Assembly (NCBI GenBank): GCA_018304545.1
Contig: JAGVVZ010000006.1
Coordinates: 1 to 64,000, forward strand
DNA from: Candidatus Aenigmatarchaeota archaeon
GTDB taxonomy: Archaea > Aenigmatarchaeota > Aenigmatarchaeia > CG10238-14
Reading direction: 5' to 3'
DNA: 64,000 bases
In this document: piece by piece, positions 30,523-40,288 of the stretch
Position numbering within the stretch: the stretch's first letter is position 1
Layout of the letters: every line of letters starts with the position of its first letter
The notes under the pieces: model-generated
Seen by the model: only the letters and a program-made list of their open reading frames with translations
What the model was told of the DNA's origin: nothing
Databases searched by the model: none
Position numbers and translations under genes: made by a program

Positions 30523-32490
30523 TTATTTTCTAGAACCTTTCAACTTAATTCTTAAATTTTCTCTATATAAATTATAGGACTTTATACCATATCCTAATGC
30601 AATTAAATAGAATACATAAACAAACCATTCAGATATTACAAGAACTTTCAACTCCGTCGGATGTTCTTTAGTTACTAGATGATTCGTTACTCTGATAGAT
30701 TTACCCAAGTCAGGAATCTGCATTTGGACTGGCAATACGCCTTCTTTTGTTGGGACTGTGATCGCTCCTTCGCCTTCTCCTATTTTTTGCAATCCCTGGA
30801 ATGTAGGTGTTACAGCTCTCTCTACAATCATTGCATCTCCTGATACAACATAATCAGACTCATATGCTGTCCTGTAGCTGAACAACGACCCTAAAATTCC
30901 CGTAGCCCCTAGCACGATTAAAGCAACTAACACTATACCTCCGCCTATTATCAAGATTTTCTTGAATTGATCTGGATTCGTGTGCCTCTTTATTATCAAA
31001 ATTAAGCTGGCAGCAACAACCAATAAGAAGAAATAAATATCGAACAAGTATGCGCCTGTTGCAAAGATAAAAAATGAAAACACAAATTTTAGATTCTTTT
31101 GTCCTATCAACAAGTATCCTAATAACAGCATTAAAGATGAGAATATTATTACGGTTTTTATTGAAGGTAGTTCTGATCCTCCTCTGACTCCAAATGTTTC
31201 CAAGACAAACACGTCTTTTGGAAGGAATATCTCAGTATTCTCCTCAGAAATTGGCAGATCAGTTCTAGCTAAAGGTATGCTTATGACATCAACCGGAAAC
31301 ATAGTTGGTCTCGTCGAGAAATAGCTAAATGTCAACTGACCGTTAGTTACTTTTGGAAATGATAAAAGAAGATTTCCTTCATCTTCTGTCAGCTTCACCG
31401 GCTGATAATTAGTAGCTACATATAATGGCGTGCCGTCTACGTTTAATTTCAAGTATTCCACGCCCGTATTGGAATAATAATAATTAGTTTCGCCTAGGAT
31501 GCTGCCAGTCGCTGTTACTGCTACTCTATTTTCTGCCCTGTTCACTGTCGCGGTTAATGATGGTTTCAACCCCAATAACTGGACAAACACGCTAACGGAA
31601 TCATAACCATTCAAAAGAAATGTCCGTGCATTGTTGTATTTGGGCGGTATAGATACTTCTGATATGTCTATTTCTCTGGCAGAAGTCGTTAGAGTCAATT
31701 TCTTTTCCGAGTCGGCTTCTATCAAAACTTTTCCTTGCTGAATTGGAACTTGCAAGTTGTTGGAATCAAAAATACCCTGTATTGTAACAGTTGCTTCGCT
31801 GCCTTTCAAATCAAGAGTGAGTCTGTTCCCATCCTGTTCCCATTTCATAGCACCGTTGACCGATCTTATCTGCTCGTTGTTTTTTAAATCAATGAAATAA
31901 CTTCCTAAATCGCCCCCGAAAGCCCTCAATGTTATGATATAGAAAAATTCGTTAATATCTGCATATGTGAATTTGAACTCGCCATTAATCAGCTTAGAAA
32001 TTTCTGCCGTCCTCTGAATTACTACAACATTATCAACCAACCCGAACTTGTCTCCATCCAAAGCATAGCCGTGTTGCAAATCAAAATGAAGTTTGTTAAT
32101 CGGACCTGGAACGTTCAGATATATTTGACCTATGGTTCTTATATCAACTGTCGCTTGTAAATTGAATTTGCTCTCTTTCGCTAAAAAGAAATATCCTCTG
32201 CTGTCAAACGAAACTGCAGTCGGAACATTATTGATTTTCAAATCTTTAATTAGTATATCAGAAGACGGACCGAGTAAATAAATTTTCACATTCTCTCCTG
32301 AAATCACTTCGCCATTTCCCGTCAATGACAACGAATTCGTTTCTAAATCTCCCGACAATGTTAAACTCTCGATGGAGTAGATCTTCTCTACCGTTTGATT
32401 AATGATTATAATTTCTGTCGCATTGACCGTGTATAATAAAGAAATACTAACTAACAAAAACACTAATAAAATATTTATCGATCTTGACAT
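30523..32490 (-). CDS. Exported protein with multi-TM C-terminal region (655 aa)
   Basis: N-terminal signal peptide; several C-terminal hydrophobic helices; same strand and downstream of the giant secreted protein. Confidence 0.75.
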   Translation of the reverse strand: MSRSINILLVFLLVSISLLYTVNATEIIIINQTVEKIYSIESLTLSGDLETNSLSLTGNGEVISGENVKIYLLGPSSDILIKDLKINNVPTAVSFDSRGYFFLAKESKFNLQATVDIRTIGQIYLNVPGPINKLHFDLQHGYALDGDKFGLVDNVVVIQRTAEISKLINGEFKFTYADINEFFYIITLRAFGGDLGSYFIDLKNNEQIRSVNGAMKWEQDGNRLTLDLKGSEATVTIQGIFDSNNLQVPIQQGKVLIEADSEKKLTLTTSAREIDISEVSIPPKYNNARTFLLNGYDSVSVFVQLLGLKPSLTATVNRAENRVAVTATGSILGETNYYYSNTGVEYLKLNVDGTPLYVATNYQPVKLTEDEGNLLLSFPKVTNGQLTFSYFSTRPTMFPVDVISIPLARTDLPISEENTEIFLPKDVFVLETFGVRGGSELPSIKTVIIFSSLMLLLGYLLIGQKNLKFVFSFFIFATGAYLFDIYFFLLVVAASLILIIKRHTNPDQFKKILIIGGGIVLVALIVLGATGILGSLFSYRTAYESDYVVSGDAMIVERAVTPTFQGLQKIGEGEGAITVPTKEGVLPVQMQIPDLGKSIRVTNHLVTKEHPTELKVLVISEWFVYVFYLIALGYGIKSYNLYRENLRIKLKGSRK

Positions 32491-32624
32491 TTCAAATATA
32501 TTTTAACATGCTTAATAAAATAACTTTCGAAATAGTTAGGTTTTGGCCAAATATTATATCTATAAACTACAAAAGCAAGTTTAATTATAGATTGATGAAT
32601 GAAATATTTTTGAGTTGATGAAGT

Positions 32625-35600
32625 TTATTTACAATAATCTAAATTCTTTCCTGTTGTTGGATTTCTAGCACATGATCTGATTCTGGATAAACCATCTGTT
32701 ACACCTTCACCCCAATCATAACCACAAAATCTTATATCTTCTAATAATTCTACATTCCCGTTATATCGAGCCCAGTGAAACTTACATCTTAGCAATGTAC
32801 CACCTGACCCAGATATCTGTTGTCCCGTAGTACTGTCTCGGTAATTGAAATAAGTATCCACACAAATTGTATTATCTGTTGTTATCTTTCTATCATCGAG
32901 ATCAAGACTATACCCTATAGTGAACCCTCTTATAAAACATTCTTTATCTGTACTACATCTAAATAAGCCTGTTTCTTCATCAATCTTACAATATGTTCCT
33001 TCTGGGCAGACATGAGTATAGAGGCTTCTCTTGTCGCTTTTATCTGCAGCGCAAAAATACACAGTTCGATATCCGTTTTCTGGATTATTACCACAAAAAT
33101 AATTGCCTGCTCTTCTTTCTTGGTCTTCGTATTCACAACTATCTGCCTCTTTCATCCAACCTTGTGGAGGAGGCATTTCGTCAAGTATGCATTGGCATTC
33201 TTTACATTTTCCTGCATGCCCGTTTATAGAACAATCTACCCCGCCCTCAGAAGAATATTCACTATCGCAGTCAACATATTTATCACTTGAATAAGCCCCA
33301 CATTCTTTTTTACATACAAAATATTGTGTGTTATATTCATTGCATCCTAAAGAACTCTGATCAGTAAAGCATTTTAATGTTTTGCCAGATATGCCGTCAA
33401 TACACTTTAATCTTCCACCTATCACACCAGTTCCATCTGCATTTTCTATTCCATCTAACTTATAATCACAAAGTTCTCCTGGTTGCTTTATTCCATCTCC
33501 ACATATAGCAGCTTCATCTTGTCTACATTCACATCCTTTACATACATTATTATCACCACATCGAATTCCATCTAGTATTTTTCCATTATCAAAACAAACA
33601 CTGCTACATTCTTGTTTACACTGACATTTTCCATTATCAGAGAGTAAGCATCTTCCACTATTACTTGACAGAAACGACGTGCATTTATCTCCTTGTACTT
33701 TGCCATTACATGGATCAAACCAACCATTATTACATTTATTGTCCATTTCAGATTGAATCGTTGTTGTGGTTGATATGATGGTAGATAATGTTGAGGGTAT
33801 TTGAGTAGGTATGCTGGTTGATTTTATGGTTGTCGTAGTTGAAGTTGTTGCGGTAGTTCTCATAGTAGATGTGGTAGAGCTGGTGGTAGATGCGGGCTGC
33901 TTGATTGATGTCGTAGTAGTGGATGTTGTAGTGCTGGACGACGTGCTAATAGGCAGACTCGATGTTGGTATGATTAATCTCTGCCCGGAATAAATGACAT
34001 TATCTGTCAAACCGTTAGCCTGTTTTATAGCATCAACTGTTGTTCCATAAATTTGTGCTATTCTGTAAAGCGTCTCACCTGATTGAACAGTATGAATAAC
34101 TTGATTAATGGTGGATGTTGTGATTGATGTGCTAGTTGTTGGAATTGGTTGTACAGTGGCACCCATATTTGCCAATAGAAGATCATTTGATATACAGTAT
34201 TCCTTTGGATCAGATACATCACTATAACCAACAACTAGATACAAACTATCGAATATACCATCAATATAATGTTGAGGTGTTATATGTCTGAATGTATCAT
34301 AATTACTACTAGGATCTTCTCCGATGATATTGTAAACAGGAATATTATTTATAAAAACTGTGCCATCTTTCACATTCAAAACTACAGGAGTTCCACCCAA
34401 AGACAGCCCAATCGGAACCTCATTCACAGGTTGATATTTTGGATCGATGCATCCTCTCTTCTCTGGTTCTAAGGGTTGAGCGTTAATATTGCCACCGGGT
34501 AATATGGAATAAAATGAGTATTTGCTACCCTGTGTAACTGAAAATGATCCCCAAGAAATAAAAATGCCTTTTTCGTAATTTGAAGGTCTGACAATTATTT
34601 CATCTGATGGCTGTGTAACTGTAGGTGTTGGACTAGCAGTGATTGTTGTAGGAATGACAATAATGGTTGTTGTAGCTGGTTTATTTACAAGTGGAGACGT
34701 GTCCGTACAAGTACATTGTTCATTGCAATATTTTTTGTTGAACCATAGAGTTGAATCACATTGCTCTCCTTTATTTTTATTCTGGCATTTTTTATCATTC
34801 CAGTAGCCGTCACATTCCTGAGTATTATCAATATACATTGGTAATAGGCATCTGCAGTTCAAATCACAGTAGAGAGAATCTCCAAAAACTGTTTTATCGC
34901 ATGCATCTCCGCCTATTTTTTTATTTTTACAATTTTTTTCTGCATTTTCATCACAAAAGGTCGCAATTAGAGTTGTGGGTGTAGTAGTTAATCTGATCGT
35001 TGTAGATGTAATGGTTGTAGATGTGCTTGTTGAAGATGATCTAATATCAACACAAGTGAACAAGCCGTAATTCGGGTATTCGCCCCATTCAAACAATGTC
35101 TTGCATTGGCTGGAACAACAGTCCTTGTCAAAAGTGCATGAAGAACTAGGTAAAGCGCAATTTTGTATAGTTGTGGTTGTTGTTGGATTATGAGTAGTTG
35201 TTGTGCTAGTTGCTCTTTGTGCATTTATTCTTTGCATTACTTGCGATTCAATTAATGGTATTAAAGGTGTGATTGTCCGTGCATCGGTCGCGGAACCTAG
35301 CCCGACTCCCTCTGATATAGGAATGTCAATATAGAATGTTCCTATTCCAATTACATATGAAAAAACAGTCGAATAGTGAGTTCCCTTGTTTTCAAAAATA
35401 TTCAGATAATATTTTTCTATATATGAACCATCATTAGTTATCAAAAATTTCCGGTCGCTGCAGCTGCCATCACCAAACCGACATTTTCCACTAGTAGAGG
35501 GATCAAGTTCTAGAATATACAAACCTTCTCCATAACGATCAAATCCTTCTTTATATATAAATGGGGTTGATCGAGATGTAGTTGATGTTGTTGCAGATAT

Positions 35601-38381
35601 TGTAGAGGTTGTGGTTGTTGGCATCTGGACATTATTCAATTTTTTTGCTAATTCTTCCCTAAAGTAATCCATAAAACTTTGCCCCGGGTCTTCTTTGCAA
35701 GACTCATCATAATCATAATTCGGATCATCGATTTCGTAAATGTCTGCTTCTAAATGCCCCCACACGCCAGATTGAGGAATTATTGCTCCCCCATTGTTTA
35801 TACCTAAACATGCCTTCTTTTCATCTCTGACTCTTATTGACTTGGGATCCACATCAGTCTTCACCTGATCCGTTTTTATGTTGTATTGCTTCATCAACTT
35901 TACAACAAGATTTATTGTGTTATCAAATTCTTTTTTTGGCGGATATGAATAATCATTAAATGGTCCTGATGTAAAATATTGACCGCTCATTTCAATATTG
36001 ATTGATTTTTCATTATAATCTCCTGCGCAGTGAGAAAAAGTAACTTCTCTTTCATACATCGGAAGCATCTGAATAACTTCATCTTTACTAACAGCAAAAT
36101 GGCAACTCTGTCCTTTTGCTACTAGTCCGTTATATGTAGGACCAACACTCCACAATAGACTGTTTACATTCTTACATTCTGGATTATTTACCCATTCACT
36201 AGGAGTACATGGACCGGACCAATGAATAATTATCATAGTAGGGGTTATTTTAGTATCATCATAATTGAGGAGTTCTTTATACTCGTAATTATAAAAACCA
36301 CTCGTGGGCGGATAATCACTGCTAAATTTTATATTTCCAGTTGGCCCTGAATAAAGGCCTATCGGTTTTACATTAGGTTCGTCCGATGTTTTTAAATACC
36401 AATCTACGCCGTTTTTTCCTGTTTTACATTCATATTCCTGGTCATTGCTTACAGTAGCCCTATCACCTATATCGTCCGAATCGCATTTGTCCCAGCGTCC
36501 GTTAATAGGATTATCCAAATCTGTCGCGCAAATCCATCCGCCAGATCCTTTCCTACTCACGCAACTATTATCAGTAGAAACACAGTCACTGCTTTTATAA
36601 CACGAAGCAAAAATTGATCCTGGTTCTACAGAATTTTCATTTTCTTTTAAAGATCTTTCCATATATTTGTTAGTCAAGTACCATTCATTTTCATCGTCGC
36701 CAACACAATTAGGAAATCCGTAATTTGTACTATGCTTAAACAAATCTTCACCGAACCCCTTACCTTCATCATCTCGCGTCAAATCAGGACACACATCACC
36801 ATTCATACAGGTTTCTTTCACATTGTCGCAAGCTTCAGTACTCAAAACTATTTTTGCCAGTTTTCCGCCGCCACCTAAAGTTGTTGTTGTACTAGATGAT
36901 GATTGACGCAATAATCGTTCTGCTTCACTCATAGTGGATATCGTGGCAGATCTTTGAGTTGTTGTGGTTACAGAAGATTTTATTGTTGTGGTAGTTGGTT
37001 TAATTGTTGATGATGTTGTGGTTGAAGAGGAAGTAGTGGCAGATCTCAAGGATGTTGTGGTTGAAGAGGAAGTAGTTGTTGAACTGGATGTTGTGGTTGG
37101 TTGAGTGGATATTGTGTAAGGAACGGTTTGCGTGCATTGAACGCCATAATAATAAGCCGAAAGAATTGCATTATACGAATTTGGAGATCCGGCAATACCT
37201 GAAAAAACCCATTTCCAATTGAAAGAACTTCCAGATGATGCTGGCGTAGTTATTGTTGACGGATTTACGCCATTACCTGCTTCTATTTTAAGATTTTCAT
37301 AAGGAATTGTTGAGACAAAAACAAATCTGATTTCTTGCCCTGTAACTGGTTTCTGTGGTTCAACTGTTAATATTCCTGAACAGCTTTTCGGGCTAGATTG
37401 TGTTGTGGTTGTCAGTGGCACTGTTGTGCTTGTGGTCGTAGTGGAGGATGTTGAACTGGATGTTGCGGGAGGCATAACAAAATTAAAAGAGGCGCTCTCT
37501 GTTCCTAATGAATCCACATAATTATTTGTTATCAGTCGTCTTGTTCCAGAACTATCTTTGGTCCAGATTTCTTCCTGTCCGCCGTAGGATGGTTTTTGTA
37601 TGTATCCATAAAACACAATAGAGCCATAAGGCGAATAGAATCCACTTACAATGTCGCCACCTATATCATTATTCGTCTTTTGAATTACCTGAAAAACATC
37701 ACCTGTGCCAGTCAGCTGTATCTCGTACAATTCAAATCTGTTATTATTTCTATTAGATGTAAAAAGAATTGTTCCATCGAGCGATGAAAATTTGGGATAC
37801 CAATCTATCGCCGTTCCTTGAGTCAATCTTTTTAATTCACTGCCGTCATTGGAATTCATAGTATAGATGTCGTAATTGCCGTCTCTGATAGAATTGAAAA
37901 CTATTTTTTTTCCATTGTGAGAGAACATTGGCGAACTGTCATCAAAAGAATTCTTAGTCAACTGCTTTATATTGCTGCCATCTGCATTCATGATATAAAT
38001 CTCATAATTATCATTGCGATTTGACGAAAAAACTATTTTCGTGCCATCGTAAGAAAAGGATGGATAAATATTATTGCCTTGATACCTGGTAAGCTGGGTC
38101 TCCATAGATGTAGTTAAATCCATTAAATATATGTCAACATGCCCATTCCTAGGTGATGAGTAAACAACTCTCCTTCCATCAGACGAGATAGAAGGAGTAT
38201 GATCATCATGACCATTCCAAGTTATTTGCTTTACATTCTGGCCATCATTATCCATAACATAGATCTCATGATCGTCATCTCTATTAGAACTGAAAACGAT
38301 ATAATAAGCCGACGCTGACTGTAAAGTTAATAAAAAAATAAAAATAGATAGTACTATCCCTACCTTTTTCATAAACAACAC
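32625..38381 (-). CDS. Giant exported multidomain protein: TolB-like PD40 propeller, S/T linkers, amidase_2/PGRP-like domain, LysM, Cys-rich modules (1918 aa)
   Basis: Signal peptide; repeated SSNRNDNYEIYIMNADGSNIKQLT; TPTMIIIHWSG..TFSHCAGDYNEKSINIEMSGQ..WGHLEADIY..CKEDPGQSF; IHTVQSGETLYRIAQIYGTTVDAIKQANGL..GQRLIIP; TTTSSSTTT linkers. Confidence 0.9.
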   Translation of the reverse strand: MLFMKKVGIVLSIFIFLLTLQSASAYYIVFSSNRDDDHEIYVMDNDGQNVKQITWNGHDDHTPSISSDGRRVVYSSPRNGHVDIYLMDLTTSMETQLTRYQGNNIYPSFSYDGTKIVFSSNRNDNYEIYIMNADGSNIKQLTKNSFDDSSPMFSHNGKKIVFNSIRDGNYDIYTMNSNDGSELKRLTQGTAIDWYPKFSSLDGTILFTSNRNNNRFELYEIQLTGTGDVFQVIQKTNNDIGGDIVSGFYSPYGSIVFYGYIQKPSYGGQEEIWTKDSSGTRRLITNNYVDSLGTESASFNFVMPPATSSSTSSTTTTSTTVPLTTTTQSSPKSCSGILTVEPQKPVTGQEIRFVFVSTIPYENLKIEAGNGVNPSTITTPASSGSSFNWKWVFSGIAGSPNSYNAILSAYYYGVQCTQTVPYTISTQPTTTSSSTTTSSSTTTSLRSATTSSSTTTSSTIKPTTTTIKSSVTTTTQRSATISTMSEAERLLRQSSSSTTTTLGGGGKLAKIVLSTEACDNVKETCMNGDVCPDLTRDDEGKGFGEDLFKHSTNYGFPNCVGDDENEWYLTNKYMERSLKENENSVEPGSIFASCYKSSDCVSTDNSCVSRKGSGGWICATDLDNPINGRWDKCDSDDIGDRATVSNDQEYECKTGKNGVDWYLKTSDEPNVKPIGLYSGPTGNIKFSSDYPPTSGFYNYEYKELLNYDDTKITPTMIIIHWSGPCTPSEWVNNPECKNVNSLLWSVGPTYNGLVAKGQSCHFAVSKDEVIQMLPMYEREVTFSHCAGDYNEKSINIEMSGQYFTSGPFNDYSYPPKKEFDNTINLVVKLMKQYNIKTDQVKTDVDPKSIRVRDEKKACLGINNGGAIIPQSGVWGHLEADIYEIDDPNYDYDESCKEDPGQSFMDYFREELAKKLNNVQMPTTTTSTISATTSTTSRSTPFIYKEGFDRYGEGLYILELDPSTSGKCRFGDGSCSDRKFLITNDGSYIEKYYLNIFENKGTHYSTVFSYVIGIGTFYIDIPISEGVGLGSATDARTITPLIPLIESQVMQRINAQRATSTTTTHNPTTTTTIQNCALPSSSCTFDKDCCSSQCKTLFEWGEYPNYGLFTCVDIRSSSTSTSTTITSTTIRLTTTPTTLIATFCDENAEKNCKNKKIGGDACDKTVFGDSLYCDLNCRCLLPMYIDNTQECDGYWNDKKCQNKNKGEQCDSTLWFNKKYCNEQCTCTDTSPLVNKPATTTIIVIPTTITASPTPTVTQPSDEIIVRPSNYEKGIFISWGSFSVTQGSKYSFYSILPGGNINAQPLEPEKRGCIDPKYQPVNEVPIGLSLGGTPVVLNVKDGTVFINNIPVYNIIGEDPSSNYDTFRHITPQHYIDGIFDSLYLVVGYSDVSDPKEYCISNDLLLANMGATVQPIPTTSTSITTSTINQVIHTVQSGETLYRIAQIYGTTVDAIKQANGLTDNVIYSGQRLIIPTSSLPISTSSSTTTSTTTTSIKQPASTTSSTTSTMRTTATTSTTTTIKSTSIPTQIPSTLSTIISTTTTIQSEMDNKCNNGWFDPCNGKVQGDKCTSFLSSNSGRCLLSDNGKCQCKQECSSVCFDNGKILDGIRCGDNNVCKGCECRQDEAAICGDGIKQPGELCDYKLDGIENADGTGVIGGRLKCIDGISGKTLKCFTDQSSLGCNEYNTQYFVCKKECGAYSSDKYVDCDSEYSSEGGVDCSINGHAGKCKECQCILDEMPPPQGWMKEADSCEYEDQERRAGNYFCGNNPENGYRTVYFCAADKSDKRSLYTHVCPEGTYCKIDEETGLFRCSTDKECFIRGFTIGYSLDLDDRKITTDNTICVDTYFNYRDSTTGQQISGSGGTLLRCKFHWARYNGNVELLEDIRFCGYDWGEGVTDGLSRIRSCARNPTTGKNLDYCK
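33968..34102 (-). other. LysM domain in the giant protein
   Basis: IHTVQSGETLYRIAQIYGTTVDAIKQANGLTDNVIYSGQRLIIPTS. Confidence 0.92.
35660..36250 (-). other. Amidase_2/PGRP-like zinc amidase domain in the giant protein
   Basis: IIIHWSG, SHCAGDYNEKSINIEMSG, VWGHLEADIY..SCKEDPGQSF; His/His/Cys zinc ligands plausible. Confidence 0.82.
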
Positions 38382-38386
38382 AAAGA

Positions 38387-38974
38387 CTACTTCTTCTTTC
38401 TTGAATTCAGGCTGTTCACTAGCTGCTCGGCTGGCGTATGCAAAATTTCTGTTACTTTAGCATTTGTAAAACCTGCTTGTCTTGTCATTCTCTCAACTTC
38501 ACTCAATCGTTGTTTCATTTGCGACAGCCTCTTGCAGGCCCTAAACTTGTAAATTGCTGAAGTATTTTCGTCAGCGCCCCAACCGCTCGAATCCATCTTG
38601 TCTATTTCATGAATGAAACCGTCTACTGTAGTTCTTGTCTTTTCGTACAGGTTCAACAAATCAACAAGTTCTGGATTATTCAAATCCAAATCTTTCGTTC
38701 TTTTCTTTACGTCAGCTACTTTTCTTTCAAGATCTTCTGCTTCCAAATCAATTTTCCTATAAAATGTCTCTAAATTCATATTGCTTGGACTGCTACTTTC
38801 TCCCCAACTATCTAGTTCATCAAACGACAGATCCTGCATATCATGTTTTTCTTCAGGCATCTCATTTTTCATGCCTTGCATTGGCATAGAGAATTCTGGA
38901 AACGGTGCTGGCTGCTGTAATTGCGTTGCTTGAGAAGTTTCTTTCTCCTTTCGTTTAAACAAATTAAATACCAT
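38387..38974 (-). CDS. Hypothetical cytosolic helical protein (195 aa)
   Basis: Coiled-coil character; 5 bp upstream of the giant gene on the same strand. Confidence 0.65.
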   Translation of the reverse strand: MVFNLFKRKEKETSQATQLQQPAPFPEFSMPMQGMKNEMPEEKHDMQDLSFDELDSWGESSSPSNMNLETFYRKIDLEAEDLERKVADVKKRTKDLDLNNPELVDLLNLYEKTRTTVDGFIHEIDKMDSSGWGADENTSAIYKFRACKRLSQMKQRLSEVERMTRQAGFTNAKVTEILHTPAEQLVNSLNSRKKK

Positions 38975-39059
38975 GTATAAGTTTTTGTTTTCCTTATTTA
39001 AAAATATTAATGAACTTGTTGTCTTTTTCTATTTCTTTAATTACCCTATTTTAAGTTTT

Positions 39060-39341
39060 TTATATGATCAGCATATCGTTACAATACCTCAACATATACG
39101 AGGAATTGCCACGTCTTCCTTTTCTGATTAGTGCATAAGCATGTTTAACTGCAAATTCGATCTCCGACATAATTCCATAAAATTCTTTTTGGCCAGAACC
39201 ATTCTTCAATCCGCCAGCTTCGACATAACAGCCCATAGAACTATGTAAAGTGCAGAAAACAGTCCAAGCTTCAGGCGACATCTTAAAAACTTCGGCTGTA
39301 AGAGGATCTATATAATCGTACTGTTTTCTAGAGTTATACAT
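39060..39341 (-). CDS. Hypothetical small protein (93 aa)
   Basis: Intact ORF with upstream TTTAAAGTTT. Confidence 0.55.
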   Translation of the reverse strand: MYNSRKQYDYIDPLTAEVFKMSPEAWTVFCTLHSSMGCYVEAGGLKNGSGQKEFYGIMSEIEFAVKHAYALIRKGRRGNSSYMLRYCNDMLII

Positions 39342-39432
39342 AGACTACAAGTTTGTATGCTAAACTTTAAATTTCTGATTTTTTCTGTTCTATAGATTTG
39401 CACATAAACCGCAGTAAACCTTTATATGCGAC

Positions 39433-39762
39433 TTATTTACTAGAACTATAGTCGATATCGGCCAAAAAATCGTCTGGACCTTCAAACAATTCTCTACTTC
39501 TTGCAGCTAATTCATCAAACTGAGGACCGTATTGTTCTTTAAATTTAGCCCAGTCCCTTCTTGTTCTCCAAGTGTCAATGGTCACACATCGTAAAGGTTC
39601 ATGAGTATCAACATAAAATTCAGTGCTGACATAGCCTTCGGCTCTACTATATAAATTAACCCAGTCTCCACCGGGTCTGTTCATTGCTTCCCATGCTTGT
39701 TTCATGCCTGGTTTGAGTTTGTATCTGACTATTTGGAGGCACAAAGGTTCTTGAGGTAACAT
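39433..39762 (-). CDS. Antibiotic-biosynthesis-monooxygenase-like (ABM) protein
   Basis: LQIVRYKLKPGMKQAWEAMNRPGG...AEGYVSTEFYVDTHEPLRCVTIDTWRTRRDWAKF. Confidence 0.55.
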   Translation of the reverse strand: MLPQEPLCLQIVRYKLKPGMKQAWEAMNRPGGDWVNLYSRAEGYVSTEFYVDTHEPLRCVTIDTWRTRRDWAKFKEQYGPQFDELAARSRELFEGPDDFLADIDYSSSK

Positions 39763-39780
39763 ATTTTCACGCCAATATGA

Positions 39781-40176
39781 TTATTCCATAATAACTGACT
39801 GTTCTACTGTAGCAACATCTTCATAACTTTTCCTATAAATATCATCCGATGCCAATGACATCAGGAAGACCGTAACGCCAGGAAACTCAAGTATCCAATC
39901 TTTATCAGAACCAGGCCATACTGGTTCACCATATTCAACCAATGCATCACTGTATCGAGTTGCTCTAGTTGCAGTATCAAAGAGCTCCCCACCTGTGGGA
40001 ATATCATCTGAAGTGAGATAAACAGCAGTAATTTCTGGAAGATGTCGGTACGTACCAGGAAAAGATGCGCTTTTTGGTCGTGCTACAGCATAATGAGCTC
40101 GGCAAACACCGTATAATTCTATATATCCCGATCCGTTTGAATCTAAACAGTTTCTGTTTATTCTTAATGATTGCAC
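39781..40176 (-). CDS. Hypothetical protein (131 aa), GTG start
   Basis: ORF with strong upstream TTTATATATTA and AGTAGTAAATT. Confidence 0.55.
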   Translation of the reverse strand: MQSLRINRNCLDSNGSGYIELYGVCRAHYAVARPKSASFPGTYRHLPEITAVYLTSDDIPTGGELFDTATRATRYSDALVEYGEPVWPGSDKDWILEFPGVTVFLMSLASDDIYRKSYEDVATVEQSVIME

Positions 40177-40288
40177 TGAACCACCAGATAATTTACTACT
40201 ATTTAATAGTTAATATATAAACATTTCTTGATCTTTTACACAATTTATATGTGAGATCAACTCCATGTGCAAAATATGCTCCGTAGAA

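Noticed and set aside
33811-33993. Plus-strand ORF MLVDFMVVVVEVVAVVLIVDVVELVV resembling a TM protein
   Set aside because: Antisense artefact of the Thr/Ser-rich linker codons of the giant minus-strand gene.
33700-37500. Repetitive gttgttgtagt-type tracts considered as a CRISPR or minisatellite array
   Set aside because: In frame with TTT/SSS codons of the secreted protein, with no regular spacer/repeat periodicity.
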